From: Rhizobium phaseoli
Lineage (GTDB): Bacteria; Pseudomonadota; Alphaproteobacteria; Rhizobiales; Rhizobiaceae
DNA: 64,000 nucleotides
NCBI RefSeq assembly: GCF_010668805.1
Contig: NZ_WUFT01000004.1
Location: forward strand, 248,001-312,000
Direction of reading: 5' to 3'
Positions 1 to 7,796 of the stretch are shown piece after piece. The notes beneath the pieces are model-generated. The model searched no databases and was not told where the DNA came from. It saw nothing but the letters and a program-made list of their open reading frames with translations. Position 1 is the stretch's first letter. Each line of letters starts with the position of its first letter. The position numbers and the translations under genes were made by a program.

Positions 1-110
1 GGCGGAAGAACGACCGTCACCACGGCCGGCAGGCCGCCGGTCGAAAGCGCGGGCATCAAACCCGGGCTGATCTCGAGGGTCTTCATATCCGACGCATTTG
101 GCTCCGACAT
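1..110 (-). CDS. Unknown protein, N-terminal fragment cut by the window edge
   Basis: An open frame reads leftwards from an ATG at 110 to the window edge, giving 36 residues that begin MSEPNASDMKTLEIS. A Shine-Dalgarno-like AGGGA lies about 8 bases upstream of this ATG. A second in-frame ATG at 86 (MKTLEIS) is an alternative start. The visible part turns hydrophobic (AVVTVVLP) at the edge. It is too short to recognise a family, so no function is proposed. Confidence 0.5.
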   Translation of the reverse strand, partial: MSEPNASDMKTLEISPGLMPALSTGGLPAVVTVVLP

Positions 111-333
111 GCCGTCAATCCCTTTTATTCGGCCCTATAGTCTGCCGGCGCCTCCCGGCGCGATTCCCCAACACACGCAAAGATTGAGAAATCTAGTTGT
201 AAAATCAGCGAGAATGTAACCGAAGGCATTCCACTGGGCAACATATGGTCCACGAACTAAAGTCAATTGACAGCGCTGTTATAGACGCCAGAGACCGGAT
301 GCACCTGGCATAAATCAACGTCTATGCGGCACG

Positions 334-1290
334 CTAGCCCTTTTTCGGCGTCTCCGGCACCGGTGTCAGCGCTGCACCTTTCTCGAACCAGGCGATGAGA
401 TTGTCGGCGACCAGATCGGCCATCGCATTGCGCGTCGGCACCGATGCGGAGGCGACATGCGGCAGCAGCACGGCATTGGTCGGCTCCAGCAGGTCGCCCG
501 GTACGGTCGGCTCTTCATAAAAGACGTCGAGGCCGGCCGCCCCGAGAGCGCCGGAGATAAGGGCGGCGCTCAGTGCCGCCTCGTCCACCGTCCAGCCGCG
601 TCCGACATTGACCAGAATGCCGTTCGGGCCGAGTGCTGCCAGAATATCGGCGTCGATCGTCTTATGCGTCTGCGACGTCTTCGGAACGATGGCGATCAGC
701 GTGTCCACCGCTTCCGCCAGCCCCTTCAGCGTCGGGTGATAATCGTAGGGTGCATCGGCATGGCGCGACCGTGTATGGTAACTGATCTTCACCTTGAACG
801 GCTCCAGCCGCTTGGCGATCTCAAGCCCGATGCGGCCAAGGCCATAAAGCCCGACATGACGGCCCTTGAGCGAGAAGCGCGACAGCGGATAGGTCGCGCC
901 CGGCTTCCAGTTGCCCGCACGTAGCCAGGCCTCGGCCCGCGGCAGCTCTCGGACGGTATTGAGCAGCAGGCCGATCGCCGTATCGGCCACCTCGTCGTTC
1001 AGCACATCAGGCGTGTTGGTGACGACGATACCCCTTCCCGCGGCATGTTTCACATCGACGCCATCGTAGCCGACACCGAAATTGGCGACCACCTCGACAT
1101 GCGGCAGCTGGTCCATCCAGGCGCCGGGGAACGAGCCCGAGACAGCGACGCCGCGGATGCGGCCGGCTGTGTCGCCGTCGAGGGCAAGCCTTTCCTCGCG
1201 GGTGACGGCAATGATCTCAAAACGATCCTTCAGCCTTTCGACAACACGTTCGTGTATCTTCCCAGGAACGAGAATGGCGATGCGGGACAT
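334..1290 (-). CDS. D-isomer-specific 2-hydroxyacid dehydrogenase (glyoxylate/hydroxypyruvate reductase type)
   Basis: This 318-residue protein has the full layout of NAD(P)-dependent D-2-hydroxyacid dehydrogenases. The nucleotide-binding motif GLGRIG is near residues 150-155. The catalytic triad is visible as Arg231 in VNVGRG, Glu260 in DVFYEEP and His278 in LLPHVAS. Such enzymes reduce glyoxylate, hydroxypyruvate or related 2-oxo acids in the cytoplasm; the exact substrate cannot be read from sequence. It starts 29 bases after the stop of a LacI regulator on the same strand, so the two are probably cotranscribed and the regulator probably controls it. Confidence 0.9.
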   Translation of the reverse strand: MSRIAILVPGKIHERVVERLKDRFEIIAVTREERLALDGDTAGRIRGVAVSGSFPGAWMDQLPHVEVVANFGVGYDGVDVKHAAGRGIVVTNTPDVLNDEVADTAIGLLLNTVRELPRAEAWLRAGNWKPGATYPLSRFSLKGRHVGLYGLGRIGLEIAKRLEPFKVKISYHTRSRHADAPYDYHPTLKGLAEAVDTLIAIVPKTSQTHKTIDADILAALGPNGILVNVGRGWTVDEAALSAALISGALGAAGLDVFYEEPTVPGDLLEPTNAVLLPHVASASVPTRNAMADLVADNLIAWFEKGAALTPVPETPKKG

Positions 1291-1319
1291 GGCTTTTCCT
1301 CTTGGATGACCGTCTTGGC

Positions 1320-2342
1320 TCAGGCGCGGGGCCGATGGGGGCTGGTGGACTGACGAATGCGCATTTCCGGCTTGATCAGATGCATGCCGTCGGGCTCGTG
1401 GCTGCCGGCAAGGCGATCGAGCAGAGCGCGGGCCGCCAGGCGCCCGACCTCGGTCTGGCCGTTCCAGACGGTCGTCAGCGCCGGGGTGGCGATCGAGGCC
1501 TCCTCGAGATCGTCGTAGCCGGTGACGGAAATGTCGCGTCCCGGCACCAGGCCGGCGCGCGCAATGCCGTTCATCAGGCCGATCGCCACGAGATCGTTCC
1601 AGCAGACCGCGGCCGTCGGCTTCTGCGGCAGCGACAGGAAATGCACGGCGGCCTCGAAACCACCCTGCTTCGAGCGCGGGCCGGGAATGCGCAGGTTCGG
1701 ATCGACCTCGATGCCGGCCTTGCGCAGCGCATTGACGTAACCCTGGTAGCGGTCGCGGCCGGTGGACGTCTGGTCCGTGCCGCCGATCATCGCAATCGAG
1801 CGGTGGCCGAGGCCGATCAGGTGGTTGGTGGCCAGCGAGATGCCATAGCTGTCGTCGCCGCGATAGGTCGGCAGGTCTTGGCCCTCCATCGAGCGCGCAA
1901 CCAGGATCGCCGGCATGCCATTGTCTTCCGCCAGTTGCACGTCCTCAGGCGGCGTACCGATCGCCGGTGACATGATGACGCCGTCGCCGCCGAGCTGCAG
2001 GAGCGTTTCGATGAAGGTGCGCTGCTTCTCGACATTGTCGTAATGGTTGGAAAGGATGAAGGTGTGGCGGCTGCGATCGAGCTCGCTTTCGATCGCCTTC
2101 AGGATCTCCCCGTAGAAGGGGTTCATGATGTCGTGCACGACGACGCCGATAATGCCGGAACGCGAGGTGCGAAGGCTGGCAGCGCGGCGATTGTAGATAT
2201 AGCCGAGCGCGCGCGCCTGTTCCTTGATCTTGTCCCGCGTATTGCTGGCGACGAGCGGACTGTCGCGTAAGGCAAGCGATACGGTCGCCGTTGAAATGCC
2301 GAGCGTTTCGGCGATCGTCGAAAGCTTGATCTTCTGGACCAC
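1320..2342 (-). CDS. LacI-family transcriptional regulator
   Basis: A 340-residue LacI/GalR-type repressor. The N-terminal helix-turn-helix (IAETLGISTATVSLAL) begins within ten residues of the chosen start, followed by the hinge helix and a periplasmic-binding-protein-like sugar domain ending with VTGYDDLEEA. I chose the GTG at 2342 because GGAGGA lies just upstream; an upstream in-frame ATG at 2363 would add seven residues (MLPGGGH) overlapping that Shine-Dalgarno. It is the first gene of a two-gene unit with the hydroxyacid dehydrogenase. The effector is unknown. Confidence 0.88.
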   Translation of the reverse strand: MVQKIKLSTIAETLGISTATVSLALRDSPLVASNTRDKIKEQARALGYIYNRRAASLRTSRSGIIGVVVHDIMNPFYGEILKAIESELDRSRHTFILSNHYDNVEKQRTFIETLLQLGGDGVIMSPAIGTPPEDVQLAEDNGMPAILVARSMEGQDLPTYRGDDSYGISLATNHLIGLGHRSIAMIGGTDQTSTGRDRYQGYVNALRKAGIEVDPNLRIPGPRSKQGGFEAAVHFLSLPQKPTAAVCWNDLVAIGLMNGIARAGLVPGRDISVTGYDDLEEASIATPALTTVWNGQTEVGRLAARALLDRLAGSHEPDGMHLIKPEMRIRQSTSPHRPRA

Positions 2343-2408
2343 GTGTCCTCCTCCAGGCAGCACGCAAGCAGCAAGAGCCGCCGGAAAACCGGCGCGGCCC
2401 TTAAAATG

Positions 2409-2418
2409 TTTAATTAAA
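2409..2418. promoter_or_regulatory. AT-rich palindrome upstream of the LacI gene, possible operator
   Basis: TTTAATTAAA is a perfect 10-base palindrome in an AT-rich patch about 70 bases upstream of the LacI start, in otherwise GC-rich DNA. Its position would fit an autoregulatory operator. The palindrome is short and lacks the central CG common in LacI sites, so this is only a candidate. Confidence 0.25.
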
Positions 2419-2458
2419 AGATTTAATCGGTGGAAGCAATTCGTCTTTCTGCGAAATT

Positions 2459-2971
2459 TCAGTCTTCATCCGGATCTTCGATATGAAGAGCTTCCGCCTG
2501 CAGATTGGCATCGATCGCCTTCAGCAGGCGGACGAGATTGCGGATTTCCTTTTCGGAGAATTCCAGCGTCGCCAGCCTGTCGCAGGCTGCGGCCGCCATC
2601 TCGATCCCCTCCACGCTGCCGCGGCCGAGCTCGGTGAGATAGACTTTGGTGAGGCGCGCGTCCTCGGCGTCTGGCTTGCGCTCGAGGAAGCCCTGCGCCT
2701 CCATGCGGCCGATGGTGCGCGTCATCGTCGGCGCCTTGACGCCGAGCCTCTGGGCAAGGCCGCCGGCCGTCATGCCGTCGCTCTCGGCAAGCGAGAGGAT
2801 GACACCGTCCTGGCCGGCATAGAGGCCGCTTTCGAGAAGGTTGCGCGACAGCACCGTGCGCATGGAACGAGCCGCCTGGGTGAGCGCTGGAGAGAGGTCG
2901 ACGAGCGTATACTCGGTCTTGTCCTTCTTCTTGGACTTGTGCTTCTTGCCGTCCTTCTGCTTCTTTCCCAT
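2459..2971 (-). CDS. MarR-family transcriptional regulator
   Basis: A 170-residue winged-helix regulator. After a very lysine-rich N-terminus (MGKKQKDGKKHKSKKKDK) the MarR fold runs from about residue 25 to 150. It includes the recognition helix region AQRLGVKAPTMTRTIGRMEAQGFLERK and the wing motif DARLTKVYLTELG. The start at 2971 is preceded by AAAGGG at six bases; ATGs further upstream lack such spacing. It is transcribed away from the creatininase-family gene and is its most likely target. The basic N-terminal tail is unusual and may add DNA contacts. Confidence 0.85.
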   Translation of the reverse strand: MGKKQKDGKKHKSKKKDKTEYTLVDLSPALTQAARSMRTVLSRNLLESGLYAGQDGVILSLAESDGMTAGGLAQRLGVKAPTMTRTIGRMEAQGFLERKPDAEDARLTKVYLTELGRGSVEGIEMAAAACDRLATLEFSEKEIRNLVRLLKAIDANLQAEALHIEDPDED

Positions 2972-3056
2972 AGCCATCCCTTTGATCTTTAAGCCTTGGC
3001 GCCGCTGCGATATGACATTGCCCAGGATCTCGTCATAAACAAGAGGCAACGACTGG

Positions 3057-3845
3057 ATGATGACGCCTTCGCCCCGTTTCGAAGACAGCGACCCGGCCTC
3101 TGCCGTTGACGTGCACCGCCTGATCGCCGTGCTGCCGCTCGGCGCTCATGAACAGCACGGCCCGCATCTGCCCTTCGAAACCGACTCGCTGATTGCCGAA
3201 GGCATCGCCGGGCGATTGAGGACGGCCCTACCGGCGGGGCTCCCCGTCACATTCCTGCCCGTCGAATCCGTCGGCTATTCCATAGAGCATAAGGATGTTG
3301 AAGGAACGAAGACGCTTGCCTTCGACCAAGCGGTGAACCGCTGGCTCGGCATCGCCGAAGGTTTGGCGAAGCAAGGCATCCGCAAATTGGTGATGCTGAA
3401 TGCTCATGGCGGCAATTCGCCTATCATGACCATCGTCGCGACCGAGGCGCGGGTCCGCTTTGCCATGCTGGCGGTGGCGACCAGCTGGACCCGCTTCGAC
3501 CTGCCCGATGGCGTCATCCCGCCGGAGGAAAAGGCACTCGGCATCCATGGCGGCGATATCGAGACCTCGGTGATGCTGGCGCTTCATCCGAGCAGGGTTG
3601 ACATGGCGAAAGCGGCGGATTTCCCTTCGCGGCAGAGTGAATTTGCCAGGCGCTTCAAGCATCTGCGCGCCTATGGGCCGCACGCCTTCGGCTGGAAGAT
3701 GGCCGATCTCAATCCGCAAGGCGTGACGGGCAACGCCGCAGGGGCGACGGCTGAAAAGGGCGAGGCGCTGATTGCGCATGCGGTCAAGGGACTGGTGGAG
3801 TTGTTGGAAGATGTCGATGCCTTCGATGTCACGCAGCTCCGATGA
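3057..3845 (+). CDS. Creatininase-family amidohydrolase
   Basis: This 262-residue protein carries the metal-binding signatures of the creatininase family: LPLGAHEQHGPHLPFETD near residues 26-43, LNAHGGN near 114 and HGGDIETS near 164. Members hydrolyse cyclic amides such as creatinine, or act on formylated amines in flavin and mycofactocin pathways; the substrate here is not predictable. Two ATG codons in tandem (3057, 3060) compete as starts, with AGAGGC about ten bases upstream. It is divergent from the MarR gene, with 85 bases between the two starts. Confidence 0.87.
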   Translation: MMTPSPRFEDSDPASAVDVHRLIAVLPLGAHEQHGPHLPFETDSLIAEGIAGRLRTALPAGLPVTFLPVESVGYSIEHKDVEGTKTLAFDQAVNRWLGIAEGLAKQGIRKLVMLNAHGGNSPIMTIVATEARVRFAMLAVATSWTRFDLPDGVIPPEEKALGIHGGDIETSVMLALHPSRVDMAKAADFPSRQSEFARRFKHLRAYGPHAFGWKMADLNPQGVTGNAAGATAEKGEALIAHAVKGLVELLEDVDAFDVTQLR

Positions 3846-3870
3846 ATGGTCATCTGCGCCGGACGGATGA

Positions 3871-3890
3871 TGTGATCTTATAACATTATA
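3871..3890. promoter_or_regulatory. Possible Zur (zinc uptake regulator) box
   Basis: TGTGATCTTA and TAACATTATA form a 20-base imperfect inverted repeat with 7 of 10 paired positions, centred on TTATAA. The AT-rich arms resemble alphaproteobacterial Zur sites. It lies about 100 bases upstream of the CobW GTPase gene, a family often repressed by Zur. The match was made by eye and no matrix was scored. Confidence 0.4.
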
Positions 3891-3990
3891 AAACCCTTTG
3901 AACTGCCGCGCCCATGCCATTATATGAGACCAACCGTTCAAGCAGCCGATCTGAAGCTACTCGGCCGCACGCCTAATCCTAGAGGTTCTC

Positions 3991-5079
3991 ATGACCGACG
4001 CGATCCCCACCCAGAAGCCTATTCCCGTTACCGTGCTCACCGGATATCTCGGCGCCGGCAAGACGACGTTGCTCAACCGCATCCTTTCCGAAAACCACGG
4101 CAAGAAATATGCGGTCATCGTCAATGAATTCGGCGAAATCGGCATCGACAACGACCTGATCGTCGAGTCGGATGAAGAAATCTACGAGATGAACAATGGC
4201 TGCGTCTGTTGCACCGTGCGCGGCGACCTGATCCGCGTCGTCGAAGGGCTGATGCGCCGTCCCGGCCGCTTCGACGGCATCATCGTCGAAACCACCGGTC
4301 TTGCCGATCCGGTGCCGGTTGCCCAAACCTTCTTCATGGACGACGATGTGCGCGCCAAGACCGAGCTCGACGCGGTCATCGCACTGGTCGACGCCAAGCA
4401 CCTGCCGCTGCGCCTGAAGGACAGCCGCGAGGCCGAAGACCAGATCGCCTTCGCCGACGTCGTCATTATCAACAAGACCGACCTCGTGACCCCGGAAGAG
4501 CTTGATGTGATCGACGACATCGTCCGCGCCATCAACCCGGCCGCCCGCGTCTACAAGACCAGCCGCTCCGGCGTCGACCTCGCCCGCGTGCTCGATCAGG
4601 GCGCCTTCAACCTGGAGCGCGCGCTCGAAAACGATCCGCATTTCCTCGAGCACGGCCACGACGACCATGTCTGCGGCCCGGATTGTGATCACGACCACCA
4701 TCATCACGATCATGATCATGATCATGATCACCATGGGCATGAGCATCATCACCATGGCGCCATGTCGGCGATCCATGATGTGACGGTGCAGTCGGTATCG
4801 CTGCGCGGCGGCGAGATGAACGCGGAGCGCTTCTTCCCCTGGATCCAGAAGATCACCCAGACGCAGGGACCGAACATTCTCCGCCTCAAGGGCATCATCG
4901 CCTTCAAGGATGATCCCGAGCGTTACGTCGTGCAGGGCGTGCACATGATCATCGAAGGTGATCACCAGCGGCCGTGGAAGGAAGGCGAAAAGCACGAGAG
5001 CCGTCTCGTCTTCATCGGCCGCGATCTTGACCGCGAGAAGCTCGAAGCCTCCTTCAAGGCCTGCGAGGCAGCCGCCTGA
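3991..5079 (+). CDS. CobW/COG0523-family GTPase with a histidine-rich metal-binding loop
   Basis: A 362-residue G3E-type P-loop GTPase. Walker A is GYLGAGKT at residues 18-25, the diagnostic metal site CVCC is at 71-74, and the guanine-specificity motif NKTD is near 161. A striking Asp/His-rich loop with about 20 histidines occupies roughly residues 218-252, followed by the CobW C-terminal domain. COG0523 proteins act as zinc or cobalt metallochaperones in the cytoplasm. The possible Zur box upstream and the histidine loop favour a zinc role. The stop codon overlaps the start of the WD40 gene (TGATG), implying translational coupling. Confidence 0.9.
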   Translation: MTDAIPTQKPIPVTVLTGYLGAGKTTLLNRILSENHGKKYAVIVNEFGEIGIDNDLIVESDEEIYEMNNGCVCCTVRGDLIRVVEGLMRRPGRFDGIIVETTGLADPVPVAQTFFMDDDVRAKTELDAVIALVDAKHLPLRLKDSREAEDQIAFADVVIINKTDLVTPEELDVIDDIVRAINPAARVYKTSRSGVDLARVLDQGAFNLERALENDPHFLEHGHDDHVCGPDCDHDHHHHDHDHDHDHHGHEHHHHGAMSAIHDVTVQSVSLRGGEMNAERFFPWIQKITQTQGPNILRLKGIIAFKDDPERYVVQGVHMIIEGDHQRPWKEGEKHESRLVFIGRDLDREKLEASFKACEAAA

Positions 5080-6068
5080 TGCCGACAGTTGCGCCGCTTG
5101 ATCTCGACGGCCACGTTCTGGCCGTCGAATTTTTAGGTGATGTCCCCTTCTTCGCCAGCGCCGACGGCACGTTTCACCGGCTAGACGGCGGCGACAGGGT
5201 TTGCGAAGCCCATCAGGGCATGCTCACCGCCATCCGCGATCCCTATAGCGAGAGCCTGATCTCCGGCGGCGAGGACGGCAAGGTGCTGCGCATTTCGGCC
5301 GACGGCAGCGTCAGCGAGATTGCCACCGCGCCGCGCAAGTGGATTTCGCAGGTCGCAGCCGGCCCGCAAGGGGCCGTTGCCTATTCCTACGGCAAGAGTT
5401 CGCTCGTGCGCCTTGCCGATGGCACGACGAAGGAATTTGCCGAGGAGCGCACCGTCGAAGGCCTTGCCTTTGCGCCGAAGGGCCTGCGCATCGCGGCCGC
5501 GCGGTATAACGGCGTGTCGCTGCACTGGATCGGCATGACCGCCAAACCGGTCGATTTGGAATGGAAGGGTGCGCATACCGGCGTCACCTTCTCGCCGGAT
5601 GGTAATTTCCTCGTCACTTCGATGCAGGAAAACGCGTTGCACGGCTGGAAACTCGACAGCAAGCCGGGCTCCGAAGCCCGCCACATGCGGATGACCGGCT
5701 ACCCCGCCAAGGTCAAATCGCTCTCCTGGTCGGTCAAGGGCAAATGGCTCGCCTCGTCAGGCGCGCCGGCCGCCATCGTCTGGCCCTTCCAGGGCAAGGA
5801 CGGACCGATGGGCAAGGCGCCGCTCGAACTCGGCACCCGCGCCAATATCATGGCAACCGCGGTGAAATTCCATCCGCTGGAAGATATCCTCGCCATCGGC
5901 TTCATCGACGGCATGATTCTGGCCGTCCGCATCGCCGACAGCAAGGAGGCGCTGTTGCGCCGCCCAGGCAAAGGCGCCGTCACGGCGATGAGCTGGAGCA
6001 AGAACGGCAAGCTGCTCGCCTTCGCTTCCGAAGCCGGCGATTGCGGCGTCATCGATATTTCGTCTTGA
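5079..6068 (+). CDS. WD40-repeat protein translationally coupled to the CobW GTPase
   Basis: A 329-residue protein made of degenerate WD40-like blades. Recurrent segments such as GLAFAPKGLRIAAARYNGVSL, GVTFSPDGNFLVTSM and AMSWSKNGKLLAFAS mark the repeats, with no signal peptide. Its ATG shares bases with the stop of the GTPase gene, so the two are made together. WD40 propellers are scaffolds, which suggests a partner for the metallochaperone or its client. A WD40 gene next to a COG0523 GTPase recurs in alphaproteobacteria. No catalytic residues are evident. Confidence 0.8.
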   Translation: MPTVAPLDLDGHVLAVEFLGDVPFFASADGTFHRLDGGDRVCEAHQGMLTAIRDPYSESLISGGEDGKVLRISADGSVSEIATAPRKWISQVAAGPQGAVAYSYGKSSLVRLADGTTKEFAEERTVEGLAFAPKGLRIAAARYNGVSLHWIGMTAKPVDLEWKGAHTGVTFSPDGNFLVTSMQENALHGWKLDSKPGSEARHMRMTGYPAKVKSLSWSVKGKWLASSGAPAAIVWPFQGKDGPMGKAPLELGTRANIMATAVKFHPLEDILAIGFIDGMILAVRIADSKEALLRRPGKGAVTAMSWSKNGKLLAFASEAGDCGVIDISS

Positions 6069-6083
6069 CGCACATTGGCGGCA

Positions 6084-6581
6084 ATGGACGACATCCCGAT
6101 TGAGCCTGAAGTCGTGACGCTCACCGCCGACCACATGCAAGCCGCAGCCGGAATCAGGCGTGTCTCCCTCCGGCAACGACTGCCTTGGCTGCCGGATCTG
6201 CATACGCCCGAAGAGGAAGAACAGTACTGGCGCATGCATCTGCTGCCGAACTGCACGATCCTTGGCGCCGCCTTGGAAAACCGGCTCGTCGGTGTCATCG
6301 CCTATGGCGACGGCTGGATAGAGCAGCTTTACGTTCTCCCGGATTTCCAGGGTTTTGGCATCGGCTCTCTGCTCCTCGGCTGTGCCAAGCAGAAAATGGA
6401 CGAGATCAGGCTCTGGGCGTTTCAGCGCAATACCGGCGCACGGGCGTTCTACGTACGACACGGTTTTGCCGCCGAGGAGGAGACCGACGGTGCTGATAAT
6501 GAGGAAAGAGAGCCGGATGTGCTCTATCATTGGCGCAGGCTTCCGGAGCTGACACCCGGCCTGCAGCCGTCTGGCGGCTAA
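6084..6581 (+). CDS. GNAT-family N-acetyltransferase
   Basis: A 165-residue acetyltransferase. The acetyl-CoA-binding segment reads LYVLPDFQGFGIGSLLLGCAK, matching the Q/RxxGxG/A signature. The C-terminal part (RNTGARAFYVRHGF) is the usual beta-strand and helix end of the fold. The ATG at 6084 gives a typical N-terminus; an in-frame TTG at 6075 would add three residues. It follows the WD40 gene by about 15 bases, so it may be in the same operon. The acceptor substrate is unknown. Confidence 0.8.
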   Translation: MDDIPIEPEVVTLTADHMQAAAGIRRVSLRQRLPWLPDLHTPEEEEQYWRMHLLPNCTILGAALENRLVGVIAYGDGWIEQLYVLPDFQGFGIGSLLLGCAKQKMDEIRLWAFQRNTGARAFYVRHGFAAEEETDGADNEEREPDVLYHWRRLPELTPGLQPSGG

Positions 6582-6693
6582 AACAACGGACCTAAGGCCG
6601 CAGAATGCCGGGCTTGCCAAATGTCTTGCCCGGACGAAACATGAGCCTACGCAGGGAGCGCCTTGCACCGCTTTGCTGACAGAGGAAACGAGA

Positions 6694-7512
6694 ATGTCGA
6701 AATCGACCGACCTCGGTTTGGCCGAGCAACAGCCGCAGCCTTTGGGCGGCGCATCCGTCTGGGCCGTCATCCGCGCCGAGGCAATTGCGCTTGCCGCACG
6801 CGAGCCGATTTTGCAGCAATTGCTTGCGGTGCAGATAACCAACGCTGCAGGCAACAAAGAAATCATCGCCCATGTGCTGGCCGCGCGCCTGTCCGTGACG
6901 CAGGTGGCAGCGGGCGATCTGTTCGATCTCATCCTGTCCATGCTTGATGATGATATCATGCGGAAGATCGAGGCGGATCTTGTCGCCGTCCGTGAACGCG
7001 ATCCGGCCTGCACGACATGTCTGCACGCGCTCCTGAACCTCAAGGGCTTCCATGCGCTGCAGACCCACCGCATCGCCCACGCGCTTTGGAACGCCGGCCG
7101 GCCGGAGATCGCCTCGTGGCTCGCCAATCTCGCCTCGCTGGTCTTCGGCCCGGATATCCATCCGGCCGCGCGGATCGGCGCTTCCATCATGCTTGATCAC
7201 GGCTCGGGCATCGTCATCGGCGAAACGGCGGTGATCGAGGATGAGGTATCGATCCTGCAGAACGTCACGCTCGGCGGCACCGGCAAAGAGACCGGCGATC
7301 GCCACCCGAAGATACGCCATGGCGTGATGATCGGCGCGGGCGCCAAGATCCTCGGCAATATCGAAATCGGCGCCTTCAGCAAGATCGCCGCCGGCAGCGT
7401 CGTACTGAAGCCGGTTCCCGAACATTGCACGGTCGCCGGCGTGCCGGCAACGCTCGTGCGCGTCCACCGCGCCGACGAAATCCCGGCCGAGACGATGGAC
7501 CAAAATATCTAG
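6694..7512 (+). CDS. cysE: Serine O-acetyltransferase
   Basis: A 272-residue enzyme that transfers acetyl from acetyl-CoA to L-serine, the first step of cysteine synthesis. The N-terminal helical serine acetyltransferase domain (SVWAVIRAEA onward) is followed by a left-handed beta-helix of hexapeptide repeats containing MLDHGSGIVIGETAVI and LQNVTLGGTGKETGDRHPKI, which are diagnostic for CysE. The tail reaches DEIPAETMDQNI. The start at 6694 has GAGGA seven bases upstream. It stands alone, followed by a highly structured intergenic region. Confidence 0.95.
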   Translation: MSKSTDLGLAEQQPQPLGGASVWAVIRAEAIALAAREPILQQLLAVQITNAAGNKEIIAHVLAARLSVTQVAAGDLFDLILSMLDDDIMRKIEADLVAVRERDPACTTCLHALLNLKGFHALQTHRIAHALWNAGRPEIASWLANLASLVFGPDIHPAARIGASIMLDHGSGIVIGETAVIEDEVSILQNVTLGGTGKETGDRHPKIRHGVMIGAGAKILGNIEIGAFSKIAAGSVVLKPVPEHCTVAGVPATLVRVHRADEIPAETMDQNI

Positions 7513-7521
7513 AATCATTCT

Positions 7522-7622
7522 GTTGGCTCAAACGGAGTCGGATGGTCGACCGGCCGGTGCGCGTCGTAGCCCAGCTCTACGGCCAAGCCGGCCGGTCGAT
7601 CAGCCGGCCCGTTTCAGCCAAC
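7522..7622. repeat. 101-base nested palindrome downstream of cysE
   Basis: Three nested inverted repeats share one centre. The outer arms (7522-7535 and 7609-7622) start GTTGGCTCAAACGG and pair over 13 of 14 positions. The middle arms (7546-7557 and 7588-7599) pair TCGACCGGCCGG perfectly. The inner arms CGTAG/CTACG are at 7565-7569 and 7577-7581. The element begins ten bases after the cysE stop. It could be a terminator, an mRNA-stabilising hairpin or a palindromic intergenic repeat; there is no clear T-run. Confidence 0.7.
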
Positions 7623-7653
7623 CCGAAGGGCCGGGCATCTTTCCGCCAGGATC

Positions 7654-7760
7654 AGAGGCGATCGGCTCGGACGTACCAAGGGGTATGCCTTTCGCCAATC
7701 GCCTCTGCCCTGACGAAAACCTGCTCCGGCAGAATGCTTCAATCTAACCAGGAAAGGCTC
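7654..7760. repeat. Second palindromic segment and shared repeat tail
   Basis: Nine-base arms AGAGGCGAT (7654-7662) and ATCGCCTCT (7698-7706) pair perfectly. The following tail contains CAATCTAACCAGGAAAGGCT, ending at 7757 or nearby, which closely matches the right arm of the hairpin at 60278-60327. This suggests a dispersed intergenic repeat family. The stretch from 7513 to 7796 shows no credible gene. Confidence 0.5.
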
Positions 7761-7796
7761 TAGAACCCCTTTGAGATCGGCGAGTTCGCGCCGTTC

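Noticed and set aside
3979..4995. A 338-codon frame opposite the CobW gene
   Set aside because: It is an antisense shadow caused by GC-rich codon bias and the CAT/GAC-rich histidine loop; the plus-strand protein has full motifs.
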